Part shown: one piece after another, positions 16,126 to 22,834 of the stretch
How positions within the stretch are numbered: position 1 is the first letter of the stretch
Layout of the letters: every line of letters starts with the position of its first letter
DNA from: a virus
Length of the DNA stretch: 23,883 bases
Virus record (IMG/VR): IMGVR_UViG_3300044678_000102
Location: 1 to 23,883 of that record
Strand: one strand, 5' to 3'
Made by a program: the position numbers and the translations under genes
The notes under the pieces: model-generated
Seen by the model: the letters and a program-made list of their open reading frames with translations, nothing else
What the model was told of the DNA's origin: nothing
Databases searched by the model: none

Positions 16126-18194
16126 AGATTAGGAATATTGGGTGTGTTAGATATACCTGCACCAATAGTCATAGCCTTTAATTGGGCTTCTGCTTGGAAC
16201 TCTGCTGTCTTTAATTCTAGGTCTGCTTGGGCTTTCTCTCGCTTTAGCTGAATCTCAGCCTGTGCTTTAGCCTGTTGCAACTGCATATCAGCTTCTGCCT
16301 TCTGCTGTGATAACTGCATCTCTTGTTGAGCTTTAGCTTGGTCAATCTGCATCTGAGCCTGTGCTTGAGCCATGTAAGCCTGTACTGCTGGGTCTACCGG
16401 AGCTTGCTGTGGCTGTGGATTAGCAATCTGTTGCTCTAGTTCTGGTGGAATCTCTTTAAAGAACTCGCTTGAGTCTTTGTATCCAGCAGCTTCAATAAAG
16501 CGACCTAGTGTTTCTCTGTATTGGGTTAGGTTTACCAATGGGTTATTAAAGCCTTGAGTCTGGAGAATCTGCTCTTGCTTCTGTAATACCACAGCTACCA
16601 TAGCCATCTGTTCTTGTTTGTTGCCAGTTCCTAGACCTACATTGATAGAGATGTCAAAGCCATTTACCCATTCTCTAGGGTCAATAGATACATATTTACC
16701 TCTTAATCGGATAATGCGAGCCTTGTCCTGATACTTACATAGTAGGGCAAGAATCTTCTCAAATAGGTCTTTTACACCTGTCTCAGCAAAGATTCTAGCT
16801 ACCATCTCTACTTTACCGGCTGCTGCGGACTGCATTGCTGCAACTGCTGTAGCTGTAGTGTTTTGTAAAATGTTAGGGTCTAAACCTTGTTGAGCATCAT
16901 TAATACCTGTGCGCTTAGACTGTACTTGGTCTAGATACTGCAACATAGGGAATGATTGACTTGCTGTTGGTGGTACTGATAAAGGCACAATAGCATTTGG
17001 GTTCTTAATGCGAACAATACCGCCTGCTGTAACAGTTAGCATATCGTCTAGGTTTACTTGACCTTCAACTACACCCATTCTTGAGTTATTAGTTAGGTAC
17101 AAGTTATCTAGAATCTGTCTTGTAACTGTAGACTTAATCAACTGCAAATCAATTGCCCTGTCTGCCAGACTATGACCAAAAAACTTATGAGGCATAGGAA
17201 TAGGACAGATTGAGCAGAAAGGTACAAAGTCTACTTCTTCATTATCTAGAATCTCTGTGCCGGCATAGGTAATCTTGCGCAACTCAGCAATACCATCATT
17301 GTCATAATCAGTCTTGATATAGCACTCATAGACTTCAATATCTTGCATAGTGTGGTCTAGTGATGATTGCTCATCTGGCATCTCGCCTCGGTCATATCTT
17401 GCTACTCTTTCCTCTGTAAAGGTTAAGTCTGAGTAACTAGGCAAGCCATCTACTAGAGTCTTGTCAAATCCCATAGCTACTAATTCGCTACGAGTTGTTA
17501 GCTTTCTGTGAGCTACAAAAGGTGCATCAGCAATAGTTCTAGCCTTCTTAGAGATTAAGAACTCCTCTGGTGGGACATTCTCAACAATCACCTTACCATT
17601 GTTCTTTGTTCTCTTTAAAGTAACGCTGTATGAATATACAGGTGGCAATGGCATACCTGTCATCTGGTCTACCGTTTGAGCCATCTCTACTTCTTCCATC
17701 TGCTGACTAACGACTTCTACTTCTTCATCAGCCAAAAGCATGGTTAATTCTTCTTCATTTAGGTCTTGATACTTCTCTTTGGTAACATCTATCTGGTCAT
17801 CCCAATAGACTTTGACGATACCATTCTTCTGTAGCAAGGCATCCTTGAACCAGTTATGGAACAGGATTACACCTGAGTTGTCATGGTTTAGCACCCAATT
17901 GACATACTCTGTGGCTTGTTTAGCTTTATCCTCATCACCAGCACCTTTAGGTTCAAATCGAACCATCTCGTCTGATTGAGTAAATACTCTTAGTAATTGT
18001 GGCAATGCACCATCTACTACCTCGGCTACTTCACCAGTAACAATAGAGCTACGACCTTCTACTTCATTGCCATAGGCTTCTCTGTTGTAATACTGAAGCG
18101 CTCTCCTGCGCTCATCAGTAGTCTCTGTCTGAATGAAACCCAAAGAGTTATCAATCTCAGAATCCAGTATGCCTTTAAGAGTATTGTTATCCAT
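16122..18194 (-). CDS. Portal protein, P22-like
   Basis: The 690-residue protein starts at ATG 18194, immediately after the terminase stop. The N terminus has the usual portal pattern (RRRALQYYNREAYGNEVEGR, then SSIVTGEVAEVVDGALPQLL). Family-type blocks follow: GVILFHNWFKDALLQKNGIV near 103-122, VPFCSICPIPMPHKFFGHSL and RAIDLQLIKSTVTRQILDNL around 325-375, and the LQYLDQVQSKRTGINDAQQG helix (about 423-442). Its length is close to P22 gp1. The C terminus (608-675) is a Gln/Ala/Lys helix made of 11-residue repeats, expected to form the barrel. It makes the DNA channel and docks the terminase. Confidence 0.88.
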   Translation of the reverse strand: MDNNTLKGILDSEIDNSLGFIQTETTDERRRALQYYNREAYGNEVEGRSSIVTGEVAEVVDGALPQLLRVFTQSDEMVRFEPKGAGDEDKAKQATEYVNWVLNHDNSGVILFHNWFKDALLQKNGIVKVYWDDQIDVTKEKYQDLNEEELTMLLADEEVEVVSQQMEEVEMAQTVDQMTGMPLPPVYSYSVTLKRTKNNGKVIVENVPPEEFLISKKARTIADAPFVAHRKLTTRSELVAMGFDKTLVDGLPSYSDLTFTEERVARYDRGEMPDEQSSLDHTMQDIEVYECYIKTDYDNDGIAELRKITYAGTEILDNEEVDFVPFCSICPIPMPHKFFGHSLADRAIDLQLIKSTVTRQILDNLYLTNNSRMGVVEGQVNLDDMLTVTAGGIVRIKNPNAIVPLSVPPTASQSFPMLQYLDQVQSKRTGINDAQQGLDPNILQNTTATAVAAMQSAAAGKVEMVARIFAETGVKDLFEKILALLCKYQDKARIIRLRGKYVSIDPREWVNGFDISINVGLGTGNKQEQMAMVAVVLQKQEQILQTQGFNNPLVNLTQYRETLGRFIEAAGYKDSSEFFKEIPPELEQQIANPQPQQAPVDPAVQAYMAQAQAQMQIDQAKAQQEMQLSQQKAEADMQLQQAKAQAEIQLKREKAQADLELKTAEFQAEAQLKAMTIGAGISNTPNIPNL
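16170..16355 (-). repeat. Hendecad repeats encoding the portal barrel helix
   Basis: Residues 614-668 are five 11-residue units in unbroken register, for example EMQLSQQKAEA, DMQLQQAKAQA, EIQLKREKAQA, DLELKTAEFQA, followed by a partial sixth. Hendecads favour straight or slightly right-handed helical bundles. Confidence 0.75.
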
Positions 18195-19448
18195 TTATAC
18201 TATCCACTTTGTATTAATTTTAAGAGATTTGTTCCATTCGTTAGGCTTCTCATCTAAACCTACAGAAACATACCGCCAAGCATCAGCAGCGTGAGAGTGT
18301 TGGTCATGTAAGGGTTTGTCACTAAACATCTTTGTATCTGGGTCTACTGCATATCTGTAATGTCTTAAAGCCTGTAAGCCTTCAGCACATCTGTTCTGGT
18401 CAAAGTAACAACGATTCATCAACATTCTAGCTGAGTTTATACCATCAGAAATGGAGATTTTAGGGGTAATCCTAACCGGTAATCCCATGCCTTCAATAAT
18501 CTCTTTGGTACTGCGACCTGTCATATTCTTGTGTTCTGCATCATGCGGAAGCCAATGGTCTCTGTATGTATAGCCTTTATTCTGAAGCAACTGTACATAG
18601 TGGTCAATGGTTTTCTGACAGTTCTGGTAGAAGTCAATTACTCGAACTTCACCACCTGATATTGTCTGTATGAACCAGATACTAGTCATATCCGACCAGC
18701 CCAAGTCCCAGAAAGTTGAAACAGGAATAGCTTTGTCTATCTGTATATCCTTAATTCTGTTTTCTTCCTGTGCTTTCCTTAACTCATTGGCATAGACCGC
18801 ACCATCTAAAACCTGTCTTGTATTGCCTTCCCAGACATTCAAGTAAGCATCCATATCCCTAGCTTTTAAATCTTCCATCTCATCTCTTAGGACTGATGGA
18901 AACCAAGGATTGTCTGAATAGTTTACTTTTACTACTTTTGAATTGTTTGGTGGCATGACTACAAACCGCTTGTAAGTCTCATCTGTATCTAACTCAGGAT
19001 TGAAAGTAATCCATATCTCTGAGTTTTCTTTACGGATAGTGGGAATCAATACATCCCAGCTAGACTTAGAAGTAGTCTGTGCTTCTTCTACCCAGCATAC
19101 ATCAACACCTTCAAAAGACTTAATCTTTGTGACATTGTGCTTTAATCCGGCAAACAAGAACTCTGTACCATTCTTGCCATATATTGCTGTGTTCTGTACT
19201 TCATAGAATGACTCTAGGTTCATCTTCTTTATCTGGTCTGCCAATAGAGCATGAACAGAATCGCTGATAGAGTTCTGGAACTCTCTAGCACATAGTATTC
19301 TTAATGGTTTCTGAGCGCCTAAAGCCAATAAAGCTATAGATGCACCCCAAGACTTGCCAGAACCTCGACCACCATAAGCCACCTTATATCTGTGTGGCTC
19401 AAACAAGAAGCTCATCTTTTCTGGTAACTCTAGATTGAGTTCACTCAT
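18195..19448 (-). CDS. terL: Terminase large subunit (PBSX/Terminase_3 type)
   Basis: This ATPase-nuclease packages DNA into the prohead. The 417 residues start at ATG 19448 (ATGA overlap with the small subunit). The Walker A motif GGRGSGKS is at 26-33, Walker B at 115-122 (VDVCWVEE), and the coupling motif WITFNPE at 146-152. The C-terminal RNase-H-like nuclease shows FWDLGWSDMTS (Asp248), LPHDAEHK (Asp303) and HSHAADAWRY (Asp389) as likely metal ligands. Length is typical of the family. The next gene, portal, begins directly at its stop. Confidence 0.93.
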   Translation of the reverse strand: MSELNLELPEKMSFLFEPHRYKVAYGGRGSGKSWGASIALLALGAQKPLRILCAREFQNSISDSVHALLADQIKKMNLESFYEVQNTAIYGKNGTEFLFAGLKHNVTKIKSFEGVDVCWVEEAQTTSKSSWDVLIPTIRKENSEIWITFNPELDTDETYKRFVVMPPNNSKVVKVNYSDNPWFPSVLRDEMEDLKARDMDAYLNVWEGNTRQVLDGAVYANELRKAQEENRIKDIQIDKAIPVSTFWDLGWSDMTSIWFIQTISGGEVRVIDFYQNCQKTIDHYVQLLQNKGYTYRDHWLPHDAEHKNMTGRSTKEIIEGMGLPVRITPKISISDGINSARMLMNRCYFDQNRCAEGLQALRHYRYAVDPDTKMFSDKPLHDQHSHAADAWRYVSVGLDEKPNEWNKSLKINTKWIV

Positions 19449-19768
19449 TCAGGCTTCTTGAGATTGATATTGATAGAAGTTATTGTTTCAATTGCTCCAC
19501 CATCCAAGCCAGACATCTCTGTAACTTGAATTGCTTTGCCATCTACCCTATCCATGATTTCTTTAACTGCCCAAGGCTCTCCATCTTGAGCAGCCTCTAC
19601 TAGTTTCCTAGCAATCTTTCTTAACTTGATTGAATCTTCTTGAACTAGCTCTTTCCTTAACTGCTCAAAAAACAGTCTGCCCTTCTTGGCATTATCATTG
19701 CCTTTGGGCGCACCACCTTTATTTGTTGTTTCTACTAACAAATTGTTGTTTTCGATACTATTTTCCAT
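19445..19768 (-). CDS. Probable terminase small subunit
   Basis: I chose ATG 19768 (107 residues) over an upstream TTG at 19804 because the TTG lacks a ribosome site and would lie inside the candidate promoter. The protein has the GGAPKGNDNAKKGRLFFEQL motif (18-37), common in small terminase-like DNA-binding proteins, then a charged helix pair (KLRKIARKLVEAAQDGEPWA, then VKEIMDRVDGKAIQV). It overlaps the large subunit start by four bases. The assignment rests on this motif and on position; it lacks an obvious classic helix-turn-helix. Confidence 0.68.
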   Translation of the reverse strand: MENSIENNNLLVETTNKGGAPKGNDNAKKGRLFFEQLRKELVQEDSIKLRKIARKLVEAAQDGEPWAVKEIMDRVDGKAIQVTEMSGLDGGAIETITSININLKKPE

Positions 19769-19803
19769 TCCAATCCAAACGGTTATTGGTTGATGATGTT
19801 GCA

Positions 19804-19832
19804 AATATACAACACTTTTACTAATCTAGCAA
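19804..19832 (-). promoter_or_regulatory. Candidate sigma70 promoter upstream of the terminase genes
   Basis: On the minus strand there is a -35 TTGCTA (19832-19827), a 17-base spacer and a -10 TATATT (19809-19804). These match consensus at four and five of six positions. It overlaps the last codons of the upstream gene and would start RNA near 19797, about 30 bases before ATG 19768. Confidence 0.42.
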
Positions 19833-21191
19833 ACCTTGATTCAATAATGACTTTCTTCTAAGAAGGTCTGCACCTTCATTCCATATCAAGGCATCATCTG
19901 GGTTTATATCTAATCCAAACTTTCCTTGCTTAAATGGGAAATTTTCTAATCTTTGCTCTGGAGTCAAATCTATTCTTGTTTGGGCTAGTCTTGCTTCAGC
20001 CTCTCCAGCTAAATTGTTATACATTTCAAATGGACTGTAAGGAGTAGACCTTTTATCCAGACCATATAAAGTAACTAAATTTTGCAGCTCATTGTTTGGC
20101 TGTCCACCTACATCAGATACTATTTCCATAGTTTTCTTGTCTATAGGAGACATATCTAACTTTTCAAACATTTCTTTTACGGTTTTAGCTCTATCCTCAA
20201 AAGGGATTGAAGATGGAAGTCTATCTATCTCATCTCTTATCATTAATACTTTTTTAGCCAATAAAGCATCATCCTGTTGATTGAAGTAGTTAAAGTGACC
20301 GCCTCTATTCCAATCTTCTATCTTTTGAACACCATGCTGTAATTCATGGATTAGTGCGCTTTTCTGTTCTTTTGCATACTCAGACCCTGTTGCACCTTCT
20401 GGTCTAGGTGATACTGTGTATTCATTAGTTCTTTGATTGAAGGATGCGCCACCTACTTTTGGCTTACCCATAAAATCTCTTGTAAAAACAGCCTCATCAA
20501 CACCAACTGGAGCATTTGATAGCGCTCCACCATAATTACCATAAAGCTCTTTATGACCTAAAACATTTTGCATCTGTGGATAACTTGCAAGCTCTTTAGC
20601 TGTACCATAAGACAATACAGGAATATCTTTATCTGAGATTTCTTGTCTCCAATTGTTATCTAAACCTCTAACAGTACCTGTTTTTTCCCAAATTTCTTCT
20701 GGAGTTTTGCCAGCCTTTTCCATTTTTGATGCTTCAAATGCTGCTTTTTTATTAAAGTTTTTAGCACTTGCTCCAATAAAAATCTGTGATGGATTGTAAG
20801 CACTTGCATAGTCAATGACTTTTGCTCCAGTAGCCATTGGGTTTCCAGTAATAGTCTGCACTAACTTATCGCTTAACTTTGTTGCACCAGCACCCACAAA
20901 TGGGCTTGCTATGGCAGCATAGCTAAATGGTTCACCAGTTTGATAGCCTTCCATATAAGACCTATTTCTAGGGTCTAATACAGTTAAGTTTTCTCTTTGT
21001 GGTAAACCAGAAGCACCTTCAGCAAATCCAGCTTCTCTTGGCATTGCTGTTTTACCGGTTATTGCATCAATAAAAGCTGTAGGGTTTACTAAAAATCTGG
21101 CTGCATTTGTAGGAACATCCAATAAGCCTTGTAACTTATCACCTAATAGTGATAGATACTCGCTTTTGCGGATGTCATCAAGCAATGCCAT
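19821..21191 (-). CDS. Polyvalent-type protein with LPD23-like region and HExxH zincin motif
   Basis: The 456-residue protein starts at ATG 21191 (TAATG overlap). After an N-terminal helical and Ala/Gly part (SYAAIASPFVGAGATKLSDK near 90-109), residues 137-190 resemble the large polyvalent protein-associated domain 23 (FIGASAKNFN ... IWEKTGTVRGLDNNWRQEIS). Residues 279-300 carry ALIHELQHGVQKIEDWNRGG with HELQH at 282-286, a zinc-metallopeptidase HExxH signature as found in phage polyvalent proteins. A third metal ligand is not certain. It lies before the terminase genes and could be a packaged toxin-like or processing enzyme. Substrate unknown. Confidence 0.68.
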   Translation of the reverse strand: MALLDDIRKSEYLSLLGDKLQGLLDVPTNAARFLVNPTAFIDAITGKTAMPREAGFAEGASGLPQRENLTVLDPRNRSYMEGYQTGEPFSYAAIASPFVGAGATKLSDKLVQTITGNPMATGAKVIDYASAYNPSQIFIGASAKNFNKKAAFEASKMEKAGKTPEEIWEKTGTVRGLDNNWRQEISDKDIPVLSYGTAKELASYPQMQNVLGHKELYGNYGGALSNAPVGVDEAVFTRDFMGKPKVGGASFNQRTNEYTVSPRPEGATGSEYAKEQKSALIHELQHGVQKIEDWNRGGHFNYFNQQDDALLAKKVLMIRDEIDRLPSSIPFEDRAKTVKEMFEKLDMSPIDKKTMEIVSDVGGQPNNELQNLVTLYGLDKRSTPYSPFEMYNNLAGEAEARLAQTRIDLTPEQRLENFPFKQGKFGLDINPDDALIWNEGADLLRRKSLLNQGLLD

Positions 21192-21712
21192 TATTTCTTA
21201 ACCCCATAAAAGTATAAGTCTTTAGTCTGACCATTAACAGAAAACTCATATTCTGAGAACATACTGTCTAAATCAAACTTTTCTTTAAAATCTGCTTCTG
21301 TCAGGTTCTTGTAGTAATCCCACTCTACTAGAGGAGCATCTGCTGGGCTTGTTTTCTTAGTTCCATGCTCTGCTCTACCAGTTGTAGCACAAGACATAAC
21401 TACTAGCTTATTAGCCATACGGTGCATATTTTCAAAAGTAGCTATCCAGTAAGGATTATGCTCAAAGCACTCACAGGAAATAACTGTATCAAAGCTATCT
21501 TTAGGAGCTTGCATATCCTGACCTTGGCATACTAGGTCTACTCCCTTGCCTTCTCCTACATCTATTCCTAAGTAATCGCAGTCTGTAAAGAACTGCCTTA
21601 CCGAGCCATTGATGTCTAGGCTTCCTATTTCTAGGACTTTAGCCTTGTTAAATGACTCTGGGAACTTATCCCTGACCGATTTAACAAAGTCAAACTGTTG
21701 TTGGTGTGCCAC
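21191..21712 (-). CDS. SAM-dependent methyltransferase, class I fold
   Basis: The protein starts at GTG 21712, whose G closes the upstream TAG (TAGTG). The 173 residues have motif I VLEIGSLDINGSVR (26-39), the acidic end of strand two YLGIDVGEGKG (47-57), and strand four SFDTVISCECFEHN (73-86) with the usual post-motif. These positions suit binding of S-adenosylmethionine. There is no DPPY or similar DNA-amino-methyltransferase motif, and the ECFEH end is more like small-molecule or glycan methyltransferases. The substrate is not identifiable. It sits next to the DUF6496-like and HExxH genes in a compact operon. Confidence 0.78.
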   Translation of the reverse strand: MAHQQQFDFVKSVRDKFPESFNKAKVLEIGSLDINGSVRQFFTDCDYLGIDVGEGKGVDLVCQGQDMQAPKDSFDTVISCECFEHNPYWIATFENMHRMANKLVVMSCATTGRAEHGTKKTSPADAPLVEWDYYKNLTEADFKEKFDLDSMFSEYEFSVNGQTKDLYFYGVKK

Positions 21713-21873
21713 TATTTTTTATAACGAGCCATCTTAGCTGCTTCGCTAATCGCAATTGCAATAGCCTGTTTAGGGTTTTTAACTACTTTGCCACCCTTAC
21801 CAGAGTGCAGAGTACCTTCTTTGTACTCACCCATTACTTTGCCGATTTTCTTCTGAGTCTTAGTCATTTTCAT
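21712..21873 (-). CDS. Small DUF6496-like protein (53 aa)
   Basis: This short gene reads MKMTKTQKKIGKVMGEYKEG at the start, followed by TLHSGKGGKVVKNPKQAIAI and the ending SEAAKMARYKK. The combination of KVMGEYKEGTLHSG and KNPKQAIAIAISEA fits DUF6496, a small family of unknown function present in bacteria and phages. ATG 21873 is chosen because GGAAGAA lies a few bases upstream; ATG 21867 is the alternative. It overlaps both neighbours slightly. Basic composition would allow nucleic acid binding, which is inference. Confidence 0.75.
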   Translation of the reverse strand: MKMTKTQKKIGKVMGEYKEGTLHSGKGGKVVKNPKQAIAIAISEAAKMARYKK

Positions 21874-22222
21874 ATTCTTCTTCCATTTCTTCTTCTTCTG
21901 TGGCTACTTCAAACTCATCACAGCCATTCTTATCGCTGCAAGTAAACTCGAACTTGTCGCAGTAACCCATGCCCTTACCCATGCCACAAGTAGGCATATC
22001 TTTAGATGGGCAGAAATACTCACAATCCATGCACTTGGCTACTGGTTTGTCTGTGTAGTTAGCGACCACTACCGCTTTGCGCTTGTTACCTTCGTTAATT
22101 ACTTTGTCTTGTGTTGCCAATGGACAAGCAGAGACATCACTCTCAAGAAGTCCACCCTCTTTGCTTTCAGCCATCTTAGGTTTACCACCTAAAAGACCGA
22201 CCATGATTGTTGTCTTGTCCAT
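21860..22222 (-). CDS. Cys-rich protein with HiPIP-like cysteine spacing
   Basis: I take ATG 22222 (120 residues) with AGGA upstream. The frame could extend to TTG 22246, but this lies inside the terminator hairpin. Residues 50-105 hold VANYTDKPVAKCMDC, then YFCPSKDMPTCGMGKGMGYC and DKFEF: cysteines at 33, 64, 67, 71, 79, 88, 95 and 101. The CxxC..C..C-D-x-F spacing recalls high-potential iron-sulfur proteins or small zinc-binding phage proteins. The tail is acidic (EEEEMEEEYEND). It is the first gene after the terminator. Metal type and function are unknown. Confidence 0.62.
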   Translation of the reverse strand: MDKTTIMVGLLGGKPKMAESKEGGLLESDVSACPLATQDKVINEGNKRKAVVVANYTDKPVAKCMDCEYFCPSKDMPTCGMGKGMGYCDKFEFTCSDKNGCDEFEVATEEEEMEEEYEND

Positions 22223-22232
22223 AAGAATTCCT

Positions 22233-22258
22233 AAAAAAAAGCCCAACTTAATGGGCTT
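22233..22258 (-). terminator. Rho-independent terminator after the regulator cluster
   Basis: On the minus strand AAGCCCA and TGGGCTT form a 7-base-pair stem with a 6-base loop (TTAAGT), followed by a T-run (9 T in a row including the last two of the stem). There is no T-run on the other strand. It separates the right-end gene cluster from the virion operon. Confidence 0.85.
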
Positions 22259-22320
22259 AAATCTCTGTGAAGGAGAAAATGAAAAAAATCAGAAAACTGT
22301 AGATACAATTTCCCAAGGCA

Positions 22321-22349
22321 ATCTTACTACAATTTTTAAGAATCAACAA
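22321..22349 (-). promoter_or_regulatory. Weak candidate promoter between regulator cluster and terminator
   Basis: On the minus strand TTGTTG (22349-22344) and TAAGAT (22326-22321) are spaced by 17 bases. They match consensus at three and four positions only. If real, it would make a short leader ending at the terminator, as at the lambda late promoter. Confidence 0.2.
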
Positions 22350-22521
22350 CTTTTTCTTTGCAACTACAACAAATCCAACGCTGATTAAGGTTATTGTTAA
22401 ATTTCTGCATGAATCCTGTGTGTTTTGGTTGCTTTACCCTACAGTTATCACAAAGCCTTGTCTCTTGATAGCTTCCTGTTAAGCTCTTTGTTAATTCTTG
22501 CTCTGGCATCTTGTAGGTCAT
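22336..22521 (-). CDS. Small zinc-ribbon-like protein
   Basis: The 61 residues hold two CxxC pairs, C24-C27 (CDNC) and C51-C54 (CCSC), 23 residues apart, as in a zinc ribbon. They start at ATG 22521, or at ATG 22509 (57 residues), both inside the upstream regulator gene, so 74 or 62 bases are read in two frames. Zinc knuckles of this spacing are common in small phage regulators and recombination accessory proteins. No exact family is recognised. The four well-spaced cysteines are the main argument that this frame is real. Confidence 0.55.
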   Translation of the reverse strand: MTYKMPEQELTKSLTGSYQETRLCDNCRVKQPKHTGFMQKFNNNLNQRWICCSCKEKVVDS

Positions 22522-22834
22522 TCTCTAGTTTCTTTACATTAATTCTAAGGTAGTTAGCGATAGAATGGTTACTCTGGTATGGGTGGCTTACATAAAATGC
22601 CTTTAAAGCCCTTCTATGGTGTTCTGGAAGGTCTTTCATACAAAACTCTACTAGCTCACCATCCTTCCAATCAATGCTTGGCATATTAGGGTAATCTTCT
22701 TCCATGACATTGCCTAGCTCTGGGTTGTAGTTCTTTTCAAATGACCGGCAAGTAGATGGCTGCTTTGGAGTAGGGTCATCTAGCCATAGTGTGACATAGT
22801 AAGACCAGTTCAAAAGCCTCTCATGGACTGTCAC
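22448..22834 (-). CDS. Q-like antitermination or sigma region 4-like regulator
   Basis: The start is GTG 22834, preceded by AAGGAG about eight bases upstream and overlapping the glycosyltransferase stop as GTGA. The 128 residues begin with ERLLNWSYYVTLWLDD, like the aromatic N terminus of phage Q-type proteins. They end with a helix-turn-helix of sigma70 region 4 type at 68-118 (LPEHHRRALKAFYVSHP, SIANYLRINVKKLENDLQDA). Proteins of this build control late transcription in podoviruses. The neighbouring terminator and late operon agree with an antitermination role. An alternative is a general DNA-binding regulator such as ArpU type. Confidence 0.62.
   Translation of the reverse strand: MTVHERLLNWSYYVTLWLDDPTPKQPSTCRSFEKNYNPELGNVMEEDYPNMPSIDWKDGELVEFCMKDLPEHHRRALKAFYVSHPYQSNHSIANYLRINVKKLENDLQDARARINKELNRKLSRDKAL

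Noticed and set aside
19769-19804. TTG start at 19804 for the small terminase
   Set aside because: There is no ribosome site, and the codon overlaps the candidate -10 box; ATG 19768 is better.
22223-22246. TTG start at 22246 giving an 8-residue longer Cys-rich protein
   Set aside because: The extra codons lie in the terminator hairpin and T-run, whereas ATG 22222 has an AGGA ribosome site.
22269-22302. GGAG followed by a plus-strand ATG and seven codons
   Set aside because: Only seven codons to a stop; a chance ribosome-site-like string in an AT-rich gap.
21706-22388. Plus-strand frames opposite the Cys-rich and zinc-ribbon genes
   Set aside because: They are antisense to genes with clear cysteine motifs, and no promoter or family match is seen.
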